NCBI RefSeq assembly: GCF_001297125.1
Contig: NZ_LHPC01000049.1
Span: 1-64,000 of the forward strand
Origin: Pseudomonas sp. RIT-PI-q
GTDB lineage: Bacteria; Pseudomonadota; Gammaproteobacteria; Pseudomonadales; Pseudomonadaceae
Direction of reading: 5' to 3'
Length of the DNA: 64,000 nt
Shown here: piece after piece, positions 35,011 through 43,358 of the stretch
How positions within the stretch are numbered: the stretch's first letter is position 1
Layout: every line of letters starts with the position of its first letter
Notes under the pieces: generated by a model
Seen by the model: only the letters and a program-made list of their open reading frames with translations
What the model was told of the DNA's origin: nothing
Database searches by the model: none
Translations under genes and position numbers: made by a program

Positions 35011-35253
35011 TGTAGCCGCTGCCGAGCTTGCGTCTGGCTCTGTAGCAGCTGTCGAGCTTGCGAGGCTGCGTTCGGCTGCGAAGCAGTCGTAAACCCTATA
35101 TGCACGGTACTCCTGACACACCGCAGTGCCAGACTTCACGACTGCTTCGCAGCCGAACGCAGCCTCGCAAGCTCGACAGCTGCTACAGAGCCGAACGCAG
35201 CCTCGCAAGCTCGACAGCTGCTACAGATCTTCGCGTTGCTCGACAGCTACAGA
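35011..35253. repeat. Long inverted-repeat element, copy 7
   Basis: A degenerate left module (TGTAGCCGCTGCCGAGCTTG), left arm, core (AAACCCTATATGCACGGTACTC...), right arm, one extra 37-base module, and a truncated third module that reaches to within 13 bases of the yceH-type stop. The core matches copy 1 in its CCTGACACACCGCAGTG stretch. Confidence 0.9.
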
Positions 35254-35265
35254 GCCGGACGCAAG

Positions 35266-35913
35266 TTACTCGAGGCGGGCCAGGCGTTCTTCCAGCGCTG
35301 CAATCCGCGCTTCCAGTTCTTCAATCCGCTCCACCGACACGCCGCTGCCAGAGCCACGTTCCACCGGGTTCTGCCGTGCCGCGAGGATCACTTCGATATC
35401 CGCCGGATCGCCCAACGCATGCATATAACGGTCTTCACGCTGGCCGGCCTGGCGCGGGATCAGCAGCGCAAGACCGCGAGCAATCAGCCGCTCCAGCTGA
35501 TGCACCACCTGTTCGGCGTCTTCGAAGTCATGCATGCGGCCGCTGCGGGTCAGCAGTTCATTGACCGTTTGTGGACCGCGCAGAAACAGCAGCCCCGCCA
35601 GAATGACCTGCGCCGGCACCAGTTCCAGCGCCTTGTCGACCTTATGCTCCCAGCGATCGGCACGGCTGCCCATCACCAGTTTGGTGAAGCCGCGTCCTTC
35701 AAGGGCGCGCAGGCTCTGGCCGACCTGACCCTGGGTGAGGTTCATCACCGGCTCGCGGCTGGTCTTCTGGTTACAGGCAAGCACCAGCGCATTGAGCGTC
35801 AGCGGATAGGTTTCCGGGCTGGTGGCCTGTTTCTCGATCAGCGAACCCAAAATGCGGATTTCCGTGCTGTTGAGTCGCGGCTCGTCGAAGGTCGTCTCTT
35901 GCTCGGTGCTCAT
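35266..35913 (-). CDS. YceH family protein (DUF480/UPF0502)
   Basis: 215 residues. The DUF480 tandem winged-helix core has RILGSLIEKQATSPETYPLT and the second wing QTVNELLTRSGRMHDFEDAE. A C-terminal coiled-coil tail follows (IEELEARIAALEERLARLE). The fold suggests nucleic-acid binding, but the family's role is not established. The start at 35913 gives MSTEQET; longer frames upstream lack family similarity. Confidence 0.9.
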   Translation of the reverse strand: MSTEQETTFDEPRLNSTEIRILGSLIEKQATSPETYPLTLNALVLACNQKTSREPVMNLTQGQVGQSLRALEGRGFTKLVMGSRADRWEHKVDKALELVPAQVILAGLLFLRGPQTVNELLTRSGRMHDFEDAEQVVHQLERLIARGLALLIPRQAGQREDRYMHALGDPADIEVILAARQNPVERGSGSGVSVERIEELEARIAALEERLARLE

Positions 35914-36135
35914 AGGTTCTGGACCCTTACCCACAATAGGTTCATGGGCGCTGTATTCAGCGCTGTCAAAAATGCTAGCTCCCGACGAGTTTGCCTGTAC
36001 TGCAAGCCAAGGACAAAGGGCGGTGTGCGGGATCTGGGCAGAGATTAGCTGAAGCGCCGCCCTGTCAGGCAGACTTCTTGCGTATTCAGTCATGAGGCTG
36101 GCGCATCCGGCATTGATGTTGACTGTCACGCCGCC

Positions 36136-36193
36136 ATCGTGAGCAGGCTCGCTCCCACAGTTTGATCTGTAGGAGCGAGGCTTGCCCGCGAAG
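36136..36193. repeat. REP palindrome pair (short centre)
   Basis: ATCGTGAGCAGGCTCGCTCC and GGAGCGAGGCTTGCCCGCGA face each other with only about 15 bases between, just beyond the bestrophin-gene stop. Confidence 0.8.
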
Positions 36194-36219
36194 AGGCCAG
36201 CCGCTCCAACTCAGGCCCC

Positions 36220-37119
36220 TCAACTCAACACATAATCCACCGGCTCCAGCTGCGGCGGCAGTGGCGACACGCCCAGCGCGGCCACGACATCCCGTTCGAT
36301 GGTGCGCACCAGTGCGTCAGTGGGCAGGTCGTTTTCATCGCGGCCGAACGGGTCTTCCAGTTCATCGCCAATCGCATCCAGGCCGAAAAACGTGTAGCCG
36401 ACAATCGCCGTGAAAACCGGTGTCAGCCAACCCAGCGGTTCGGCCATCGCGAAGGGCAACAAGATGCAGAACAAGTAGGTGGTCCGGTGCAGCAACAAGG
36501 TGTAGGGGAAGGGCAGCGGCGTGTGTTTGATCCGCTCACACACAGCCTGGGCCTGAGTCAGGCGAGTCAGATGATTGGCCATGAGCGTGTAGCGCCATTC
36601 ACTGATCGCCCCGGATTCGCTGAGCGCCGAACACTGTTGACCGACCTGCATCAAAATGCGCCCGCTGATGTCAGTCGTGGTGCCGGTGGGCATCGGATTG
36701 AGCCAGCCACCACTGGCCGTCAGTTCGCTCTCCGAGCGCAGCTTTGCATTCAGCGCATGGGCGAAGCCGCAGAGGTTGCTGAGGATTTTGTGCCGCTCGC
36801 TGGCGTCCTCGATGATCTGGGTTTCACGAATCATCGAACGGACATCCACGATGATGTCACCCCACGCCTTGCGCGCTTCATACCAGCGGTCATAGCAGGC
36901 GTTGTTGCGAAAGCTCATGAAGATCGACAGCGACAAGCCCAGCAAAGTAAACGGCGTGGCGCTGACCTTGGAAAAATAGCTGGGGTGCAATGTTTCGACC
37001 AGCACGATGGCCGAGGCGAGTAGCGTCACCATCAGGGCGCGCATGGCAATGCGTTTGGCGATCGAGCCCTTGAGTGAAGTCAGCACGCCGATCAGATTGG
37101 GTTTGGGTCTAACGATCAT
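36220..37119 (-). CDS. Bestrophin-family membrane protein
   Basis: An inner-membrane protein of 299 residues of the bestrophin/UPF0187 (RFP-TM) family. It has the conserved FMSFRNNACYDRWYEARKAW segment (about 68-87) and the pore-near LLHRTTYLFCILLPFAMAEP, ending with GDELEDPFGRDENDLP, the acidic gating segment. Bacterial members form pentameric ion channels. The ATG lies 4 bases after the stop of a small upstream frame, suggesting coupling. Confidence 0.92.
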   Translation of the reverse strand: MIVRPKPNLIGVLTSLKGSIAKRIAMRALMVTLLASAIVLVETLHPSYFSKVSATPFTLLGLSLSIFMSFRNNACYDRWYEARKAWGDIIVDVRSMIRETQIIEDASERHKILSNLCGFAHALNAKLRSESELTASGGWLNPMPTGTTTDISGRILMQVGQQCSALSESGAISEWRYTLMANHLTRLTQAQAVCERIKHTPLPFPYTLLLHRTTYLFCILLPFAMAEPLGWLTPVFTAIVGYTFFGLDAIGDELEDPFGRDENDLPTDALVRTIERDVVAALGVSPLPPQLEPVDYVLS

Positions 37120-37123
37120 GGTT

Positions 37124-37393
37124 TCAGCCGCCTGTCATGTTCATGAAGTGAACCACCTGAACGTCATCGTTCACTTCGAAATTGTGCCGATACGGCTTGA
37201 GCTTCATCGCCTCGATGATGGCTTTTTCAAGGCGTTCGGACCGGCCGGGATGGCTGCGCGAGCGCAGGCTAAGTACAACGTGATAGACCGTCCAATCACT
37301 ATTAACGACCGGGTGATCGACGGGCTCTATGAGGGATTGAGCCGGCGAGGGCCTGCGGCAGGATAAAAGACCGGCCGCAGGAGGGACGCGCAT
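37124..37393 (-). CDS. Possible small gene upstream of the bestrophin gene (start unclear)
   Basis: The last 65 codons read like real protein (TVYHVVLSLRSRS, then SERLEKAIIEAMKLKP and NFEVNDDVQVVHFMN) with Pseudomonas codon bias, and the stop is 4 bases from the bestrophin start. The only in-frame ATG (37391-37393) lacks a ribosome binding site and overlaps the TATAAT box of the divergent DUF1993 gene. The first 25 residues look non-coding. The true start may be a rare codon, or the 5' part may be frameshifted. Confidence 0.4.
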   Translation of the reverse strand: MRVPPAAGLLSCRRPSPAQSLIEPVDHPVVNSDWTVYHVVLSLRSRSHPGRSERLEKAIIEAMKLKPYRHNFEVNDDVQVVHFMNMTGG

Positions 37394-37442
37394 GGCTATA
37401 ATCGACGCCGACGTTTCCCTCCTGTCACCACACGAGACTGCC

Positions 37443-37952
37443 ATGACCATTTCCCTGTACGCCGCTTCCGTTCCGGTTTTCCAACAAATGCTCAACGCCC
37501 TGAGCGACGTTCTGAACAAGGCCGAAGCCCACGCCACCGCCAAGAACATCGACCCGAACGCTTTCTTGCAGGCCCGTCTGTACCCGGACATGTTCCCGCT
37601 GGTGCGTCAGGTGCAGATCGCCGTTGATTTCGCCAAGGGCGTTTCTTCGCGTCTGGCCGAAGTCGAGTTGCCGAAGTATGACGACACCGAAACCACCTTC
37701 GCCGAGCTGCAAGCGCTGATCGCCAAGGTGCTGGCCTACATCGGCGAGATCAAGCCTGAGCAGATCGATGGCAAGGAAGGCATCGAGATCGTTACGCGTC
37801 CAGGCACGCCTAAAGAGAAGCGCTTCACCGGCCAGGCTTACCTGCTGAGCTACGGCCTGCCGCAATTCTTCTTCCACGTCACCACCGCTTACGCACTGCT
37901 GCGTCACAACGGTGTGGAAGTGGGCAAGCGCGATTTCATGGGCGCGTTCTAA
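37443..37952 (+). CDS. DUF1993 family protein
   Basis: 169 residues, entirely helical, with the DUF1993 features YAASVPVFQQMLNALSDVLN, ARLYPDMFPLVRQVQIA and the C-terminal FFFHVTTAYALLRHNGVEVGK. The fold resembles DinB-type four-helix bundles; His residues in the last helix could bind metal. Function unknown. The start is ATG 37443; TATAAT at 37397-37402 is a likely -10 box. Confidence 0.9.
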   Translation: MTISLYAASVPVFQQMLNALSDVLNKAEAHATAKNIDPNAFLQARLYPDMFPLVRQVQIAVDFAKGVSSRLAEVELPKYDDTETTFAELQALIAKVLAYIGEIKPEQIDGKEGIEIVTRPGTPKEKRFTGQAYLLSYGLPQFFFHVTTAYALLRHNGVEVGKRDFMGAF

Positions 37953-37967
37953 GCCGCCCAGGTACAA

Positions 37968-38010
37968 AAAAAAGCCCGCCAAGGTGTAAGCCTTGGCGGG
38001 CTTTTTTTTG
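37968..38010. terminator. Bidirectional rho-independent terminator
   Basis: AAAAAAAGCCCGCCAAGG-tgtaag-CCTTGGCGGGCTTTTTTTT: a 12-bp stem with long A and T tracts, just after the DUF1993 stop and facing the convergent sstT gene. Confidence 0.95.
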
Positions 38011-38018
38011 TGTGGCTC

Positions 38019-38112
38019 AAAAGATCGCAGCCTCGTTTCACTCGACAGCTCCTACAGGCGGTACGCAGTTGTCTGTAGGAGCTGTCGAGTAAAACGAGGC
38101 TGCGATCTTTTG
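38019..38112. repeat. AAAAGATCGCAGCC inverted repeat (REP-related), copy 2
   Basis: Arms AAAAGATCGCAGCCTCGTTT and AAACGAGGCTGCGATCTTTT, extended by ACTCGACAGCTCCTACAG and its inverse. The inner GTAGGAGCTGTCGAG links this family to the long elements, whose arms begin GTAGCAGCTGTCGAG. Confidence 0.92.
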
Positions 38113-38121
38113 ATCTTCTTC

Positions 38122-39354
38122 TTACGCCAGACGCTGAGCTTTCTGCTCCTCACCCAAGCAAGCGGCTGCGGTAAATAACACGTCAGTAGACGAGTTCAAC
38201 GCTGTCTCCGCCGAATCCTGCAACACCCCAATAATGAAACCCACCGCCACCACCTGCATGGCGATTTGGCTTGGAATGCCGAACAGGCTGCACGCCAGCG
38301 GAATCAGCAACAACGAGCCCCCGGCCACGCCCGAGGCGCCACAGGCACAGATCGCCGCAACGACGCTGAGCAGAATGGCCGTCGGAATGTCCACGGCAAT
38401 GCCCAGGGTATGCACAGCCGCCAACGTCAGCACGGTAATGGTGATCGCCGCACCGGCCATGTTGATGGTCGCGCCCAGCGGAATCGACACCGAATAGGTG
38501 TCTTCGTGCAGGCCCAGACGCTTGCTCAGTTCCAGGTTGACCGGAATATTCGCCGCCGAGCTGCGCGTGAAAAACGCGGTGATGCCGCTTTCCCGCAGGC
38601 ACATGATCACCAGCGGATACGGGTTGCGACGCAGTTTCCAGAACACGATGATCGGGTTCATCACCAGCGCCACGAACAGCATGCAGCCGAGCAACACGGC
38701 CAGCAGATGCACATAGCCGATCAACGCGCCGAAACCGGAGGTGGCGAGGGTCGATGCCACCAGACCGAAAATCCCCAGCGGCGCAAACCGGATCACCAGG
38801 CGCACGATCAAGGTCACACCATTGGACAGGTCGCCGAGCACCTCGCGCGTGGTGTCACCGGCATGGCGAATCGCAACGCCCATGCCGATGGCCCAGGCCA
38901 GAATGCCGATGAAGTTGGCGTTCATCAGCGCACTCACCGGGTTGTCGACCACACTGAGCAGCAGGCTTTGCAGCACTTCGCCGATACCGCCGGGCGCAGT
39001 GACGGCAACGTCGTGAGTGGCCAGCACCAGGCTCGACGGGAACAGCATGCTCGCCACCACCGCGACCACCGCAGCGGCAAAAGTACCCAGCAGATACAGA
39101 AACAGAATCGGCCGGATGTGGGTTTCCTGGCCGTGCTTATGATTGGCGATCGAGGCCATCACCAACACAAACACCAGAATCGGCGCGACGGCTTTCAGCG
39201 CGGCGACGAACACCTTGCCGATAAAGGCAGTGGATTTCGCCACCTCAGGTGCGAACAGCGCCAGGGCGATCCCGGCGATCAGGCCGATGATGATTTGCGC
39301 GACCAGGCTCAAGCGTTTCAGGCGGAGCAATAGAGAAGGGGATGAAGCGGTCAT
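38122..39354 (-). CDS. sstT: Serine/threonine:Na+ symporter
   Basis: A dicarboxylate/amino-acid:cation symporter (DAACS) of 410 residues, with eight helices and two re-entrant hairpins. Signature regions are TRSSAANIPVNLELSKRLGL (hairpin 1), SIPLGATINMAGAAITITVL and ACGASGVAGGSLLLIPLACS (hairpin 2), the latter characteristic of SstT. It imports L-serine and L-threonine with sodium. Its own upstream region is 282 bases, shared with the divergent MFS gene. Confidence 0.93.
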   Translation of the reverse strand: MTASSPSLLLRLKRLSLVAQIIIGLIAGIALALFAPEVAKSTAFIGKVFVAALKAVAPILVFVLVMASIANHKHGQETHIRPILFLYLLGTFAAAVVAVVASMLFPSSLVLATHDVAVTAPGGIGEVLQSLLLSVVDNPVSALMNANFIGILAWAIGMGVAIRHAGDTTREVLGDLSNGVTLIVRLVIRFAPLGIFGLVASTLATSGFGALIGYVHLLAVLLGCMLFVALVMNPIIVFWKLRRNPYPLVIMCLRESGITAFFTRSSAANIPVNLELSKRLGLHEDTYSVSIPLGATINMAGAAITITVLTLAAVHTLGIAVDIPTAILLSVVAAICACGASGVAGGSLLLIPLACSLFGIPSQIAMQVVAVGFIIGVLQDSAETALNSSTDVLFTAAACLGEEQKAQRLA

Positions 39355-39636
39355 AAAAACGGCATCTCTGATTTTTTTAAGTGCGGGGGTATCGCGACAT
39401 CAATGCCAAAAACTGGCCGATGATCAGGGTGTACGTATCGCAGGGCGCGGACTTTATCACAGCGTCGTCTTGATCCTTCAGCCCTGTGACGATCTGCCGC
39501 CCGCGTGTTAAACGAGATAGGCAGGTTCGTGCAAGCCCATTTGGAAACACTCTGTTAAGCTTGCGCCTCCTCATTTTCAAGTTCTGCCAGTGGGCCTTCC
39601 GGCTATCACTGGTGTCGTCGTTTTCTGGAGTTCTGC

Positions 39637-40791
39637 ATGCTGTTGCCCATCCTTCTGTTGTCCGCCGCCGGTTTCACGGTGCTGACCACGGAATTCGTCA
39701 TCGTCGGCCTGTTGCCGGCCATCGCCCGGGACCTGGACGTCAGCATCCCGCAAGCGGGTTTGCTGGTGACTTTGTTCGCCTTCACCGTCGCCGCGTTCGG
39801 GCCGTTCCTGACGGCGTACTTCGCCCGGTTTGAACGGCGCAAGCTGTTTATCTCGGTGCTGATCATGTTCGGCCTGGCCAACACCCTCGCGGCATTTGCG
39901 CCGAACATTTGGGTAATGGCCATCGCCCGGTTGATTCCGGCGCTCGGGCTCCCGGTGTTCTGGGCGCTGGCCAGCGAAACGGCGGTGGACATCGTCGGGC
40001 CGGACTACGCCGGCCGCGCCATCGCCCAGATCGGTTTCGGGGTTGTCTGCGCCACGGTGTTCGGCATTCCCGTGGGCACGCTGATTTCCGATGCGTTCGG
40101 CTGGCGCAGTGCCTTCGGCATTCTGGCGGTGATCGCGTTTGCCAAGGCGTTGCTGCTGTTTATCTACCTGCCGAAAACCAATCTGCACCAGCATCAAGTG
40201 AGCTTCCGTTCGCAGTTCAAGATCCTGCGCAGCCCGCTGATGGTGGGGCATGTGGTGCTGTCGATCCTGGTGTTCAGCGGCATGTTCACCGCTTACACCT
40301 ACCTGGCGGACATCCTTGAGCGCCTGGCCGGGTTCAACGGCACGGTGGTCGGCTGGTGCCTGATGGGCTTCGGCGCGGTCGGTTTGATCGGCAACTCGCT
40401 GGGCGGCCGCGCGGTGGATCGCCATCCGCTGATCGCTTCGATGATGTTTTGCGCGTTCATGATTGCCGGGCTGGTGGCGTTGGTGCCGAACATTCATTCG
40501 CCGCTCGGTCTGGCGGCGGCGATGGGCATCTGGGGCGTGACTCAGGCGGCGTTGTTTCTGGTCAGTCATGTGCGCTTGATGAAGGCTGCGCCCGAGGCGC
40601 CGGCGTTTGCGGCATCGTTGAACATTGCCGGGGCCAACCTCGGCATCGGCCTGGGCGCCATGATCGGCGGCCGGGTCATCAACGGCGTCGGGCTGCAAGG
40701 TTTGGGTTTCGCGGCTGCCGCTTTTATCCTGGCCTCGATCCTTTTGGCCATGGCGCTGATGACCATGAAGCCGCGCGAAGTCTGCGCCTGA
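39637..40791 (+). CDS. MFS transporter (AraJ/arabinose-efflux type)
   Basis: A twelve-helix permease of 384 residues in the DHA1 subfamily. It has TTEFVIVGLLPAIARDLDVS in helix 1 and the loop motif ARFERRKLFISVL after helix 2. These export drugs or sugars. It is convergent with nhaR (4 bases between stops). The 282-base upstream region holds an imperfect TTAAGCTTGCGCC stretch and no clear operator. Confidence 0.9.
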   Translation: MLLPILLLSAAGFTVLTTEFVIVGLLPAIARDLDVSIPQAGLLVTLFAFTVAAFGPFLTAYFARFERRKLFISVLIMFGLANTLAAFAPNIWVMAIARLIPALGLPVFWALASETAVDIVGPDYAGRAIAQIGFGVVCATVFGIPVGTLISDAFGWRSAFGILAVIAFAKALLLFIYLPKTNLHQHQVSFRSQFKILRSPLMVGHVVLSILVFSGMFTAYTYLADILERLAGFNGTVVGWCLMGFGAVGLIGNSLGGRAVDRHPLIASMMFCAFMIAGLVALVPNIHSPLGLAAAMGIWGVTQAALFLVSHVRLMKAAPEAPAFAASLNIAGANLGIGLGAMIGGRVINGVGLQGLGFAAAAFILASILLAMALMTMKPREVCA

Positions 40792-40795
40792 CGCT

Positions 40796-41695
40796 TCACA
40801 TCTCGGTAAACAGCTCGCGTCGGGCACCTTCGGTTATCGCAACAATGCCGGGGTGCTTGACCTTGCGTTCCACCGAAATGGCGTAGAACGACTCGGTCAC
40901 CGCGTCAGTCTGGCCAATCAATTCCACACCGTATTGGCGTTTCACTTCATCGGCAATCACGCTCGGGCCGATGAAAATCCCGCTGCCGGATTGACCGAAA
41001 GCCTGCATCAATGCGCTGTCGTCGAACTCGCCGACGATGCGCGGCTGAATCTGCTGCTCGGCGAACCAGCGTTGCAAACGACTGCGTACCACGGTTTCCG
41101 GGCCGGGAATCAGCAGCGGAGCGCCGTGCAGGCTGCGCGGGAAATCCTGACCGTAACGCGCCGCCAGTTCGGCGGTGGCGAAGAAACTGATCCCGCACTC
41201 ACCGAGCTTTTGGCTGTAGCCCTTGATGTCCAGGTGCGACGGCATCGGGCTGTCCGAGATCACCAGGTCGAGGCGCTGGATCGCCAGGTCGGCGAGCAAG
41301 CGTTCGAGTTTATCTTCGCGGCAGGTGATGCGCAGCGGCTCGCTCAATTCCATGGTCGGCGCGATCAGCCGATAGACGATGGATTTGGGCACCACGTCGG
41401 CCACGCCTACCCGAAATAGAATCTGCTGCTCATTGGGTTGCGCCCGCAGCATCAACTCCAGCTCGCCACCGAGTTGAAACATTTGCTCGGCGTAGGTCAG
41501 GGTCTGGCGCCCGGCTTCCGTGAGCTCCAGTTGCCGGCCGACCCGGCGGAACAACTCGATGCCATACGTTTGTTCGAGCAAGGAAATCTGCCCGCTGATG
41601 GTCTGCGGCGTCAGGTTCAGCTGCTCGCAGGCGCGCACGATGCTGCCGGTTTTGGCCACCACCCAGAAGTAATGCAGCTGTCGGTAATTCAGCAT
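40796..41695 (-). CDS. nhaR: LysR-family activator NhaR
   Basis: 299 residues. The helix-turn-helix N-terminus has the NhaR-type beginning MLNYRQLHYFWVVAKTGSIV, with TPQTISGQISLLEQTYGIEL as recognition region. The effector domain includes VGVADVVPKSIVYRLI and the HLDIKGYSQKLGECG segment typical of NhaR. In enterics NhaR activates Na+/H+ antiport genes in response to sodium; no nhaA lies in the window, so the target is elsewhere. Confidence 0.88.
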   Translation of the reverse strand: MLNYRQLHYFWVVAKTGSIVRACEQLNLTPQTISGQISLLEQTYGIELFRRVGRQLELTEAGRQTLTYAEQMFQLGGELELMLRAQPNEQQILFRVGVADVVPKSIVYRLIAPTMELSEPLRITCREDKLERLLADLAIQRLDLVISDSPMPSHLDIKGYSQKLGECGISFFATAELAARYGQDFPRSLHGAPLLIPGPETVVRSRLQRWFAEQQIQPRIVGEFDDSALMQAFGQSGSGIFIGPSVIADEVKRQYGVELIGQTDAVTESFYAISVERKVKHPGIVAITEGARRELFTEM

Positions 41696-41871
41696 GGCGT
41701 TTATATCCCCCTACGCAGCTCTTGCGTAAAGCGCTCCAATTTTCTGGATTCGTAAAAACCGAAGTATAACCGCTAAAAATACGAATTTTCCTGAAGTGTT
41801 TGCCTCCCTAGAATGCCCCGCTATCGACGGATCGCCTTTTCGGTCCTGTCTGTTCTATCGAGGAAAGCATC

Positions 41872-42114
41872 ATGAAGCTTAAAACCACGGCGCTGCTGTT
41901 TACGTCTTTACTGGTATTGGCCGGTTGCGACCAGGCCGAAAAGAGCGCTCAGCAATTGATGGGCAAGGCTGCCGAAACCGCCAAGCAAGCGATCGACGAC
42001 ACCCACAAGGCCGCAGAACAAGCGATCAGCGATGCTACGGGCGGTCTGATCAGCAAAAAAGAATCAACGGAAAAAGACGCGGATAAAACCAACTCTTCTT
42101 CCCAGGAAATCTAA
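41872..42114 (+). CDS. Small lipoprotein
   Basis: 80 residues. The signal MKLKTTALLFTSLLVLAGC has a perfect lipobox (LAGC). A long amphipathic helix follows (QAEKSAQQLMGKAAETAKQA and AISDATGG), then a charged, Ser-rich tail. The heptad-like Ala pattern recalls small outer-membrane lipoproteins. GAGGAAAG lies 6-7 bases upstream of the ATG. It ends 29 bases before the terC-type gene and may be co-transcribed. Confidence 0.85.
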   Translation: MKLKTTALLFTSLLVLAGCDQAEKSAQQLMGKAAETAKQAIDDTHKAAEQAISDATGGLISKKESTEKDADKTNSSSQEI

Positions 42115-42143
42115 ACCGTCTTACAGCGAGTCAGGACTGACCC

Positions 42144-42893
42144 ATGGAATACCTTTTACAACTTGCCGCCAGCCCCACTGCCTGGGTCGCCCTGGCCACC
42201 TTGATCGTGATGGAAATCGTGCTCGGCATCGATAACCTGATCTTCATTTCGATCCTGACCAACAAACTGCCGGAACAACATCGGCAGAAGGCGCGGCGCA
42301 TCGGTATCGGCATGGCGCTGATTCTGCGATTGGGCCTGTTGAGCACCATCGCGTTCATTGTTCAGCTGACCGAGCCGGTGATTGAGCTGCTCGGCCACGC
42401 GTTCTCCTGGAAGGACATGATCCTGATCGCCGGTGGCCTGTTCCTGTTGTGGAAGGCGACCACCGAGATCCATCACAGCATGGACCCGGCGCCGGAAGGT
42501 CCGAAGTCGGCTACATCGACCGTGACCCTGGGCTTCGCCGCTGCGATCGGTCAGATCCTGATGCTGGACATGGTGTTCTCCATCGACAGCATCATTACCG
42601 CTGTCGGTATGACGGAACACTTGCCGATCATGATCATCGCGGTGGTGGTGTCGGTGCTGGTGATGTTGCTGGCGGCTGATCCATTGGCCAAGTTCATCAA
42701 CGACAACCCGACGGTGGTGATGCTGGCGCTGGGCTTCCTGATCATGATCGGCATGACGCTGATCGCCGAAGGTTTTGGCGCCCACGTACCGAAAGGCTAC
42801 GTCTACGCCGCCATGGCGTTCTCGGCGACGATCGAGGGCTTGAACATGATGTCGCGACGGGCCAAGCAGAAGCGTGTCGCCACTGAGGCGTAA
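42144..42893 (+). CDS. TerC-family integral membrane protein
   Basis: 249 residues and seven or so helices. The family's acidic metal-site motifs are EIVLGIDNLIF (about 26-36) and MLDMVFSIDSIITAVGM (about 140-156). TerC-type proteins are linked to metal (Mn) export or metalation of exported proteins, and to tellurite resistance in some plasmids. No other ter genes are present, so the tellurite role is not implied. It is followed by a strong terminator. Confidence 0.92.
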   Translation: MEYLLQLAASPTAWVALATLIVMEIVLGIDNLIFISILTNKLPEQHRQKARRIGIGMALILRLGLLSTIAFIVQLTEPVIELLGHAFSWKDMILIAGGLFLLWKATTEIHHSMDPAPEGPKSATSTVTLGFAAAIGQILMLDMVFSIDSIITAVGMTEHLPIMIIAVVVSVLVMLLAADPLAKFINDNPTVVMLALGFLIMIGMTLIAEGFGAHVPKGYVYAAMAFSATIEGLNMMSRRAKQKRVATEA

Positions 42894-42908
42894 CCTTCGA
42901 TAAAACAA

Positions 42909-42952
42909 ACGGCCGCCTGCGCTCGAAAGAGCCCGGGCGGCCGTTTTTGTTT
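42909..42952 (+). terminator. Rho-independent terminator after the TerC-family gene
   Basis: AACGGCCGCCTGCGCTC-gaaa-GAGCCCGGGCGGCCGTTTTTGTTT: a long stem with one internal mismatch region and a T-rich tail, 15 bases after the stop codon. Confidence 0.9.
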
Positions 42953-42969
42953 GAGGGCGAAAACCTCAG

Positions 42970-43137
42970 TCAGTGTGCGGCTGCATGCCGTGCAGCGGCT
43001 TTATCGGATTTCACCACCGGCGCCGATTGCACAGGATGATGGTGCCGACGGGCAATTCGCAGGACTCCCCACAACATGGCGGCGGCCACAGCCAGCCAGC
43101 CGCAAATCAACATCAAAATGGTCATTGTCAGGCTCAT
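42970..43137 (-). CDS. Small single-helix membrane protein, 55 residues
   Basis: MSLTMTILMLICGWLAVAAA and the following AMLWGVLRIA form one transmembrane helix. A His/Lys/Ala-rich cytoplasmic tail follows (RRHHHPVQSAPVVKSDKAAA). AGGAGG lies 6 bases upstream of ATG 43135-43137, a strong ribosome binding site that excludes the longer upstream frame. No family recognised. Confidence 0.75.
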   Translation of the reverse strand: MSLTMTILMLICGWLAVAAAMLWGVLRIARRHHHPVQSAPVVKSDKAAARHAAAH

Positions 43138-43358
43138 CAGCGCCTCCTCTTTGCCCTGCTTCGGGCACACGCTCTTTGCAAATGACAGTCTAGTCGCTGC
43201 CATGTTTCAGGCTATTGACCAAAGGTCGGCTGTCACCAACCAGTTCGCTCTATCGAATGCAATCAACTGCCGGTTAAGGCTATACCGCTGCCGCGCGGCG
43301 TCCTATGATCGACGGCCAAGCCGGGAGCGCGAATGCCTGGCGTCTGAACAAGAGAGTG

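Noticed and set aside
42144..42893. Tellurite-resistance locus
   Set aside because: Only a TerC-family gene is present; no terB, terD, terE or terZ neighbours. The protein is a common chromosomal member.
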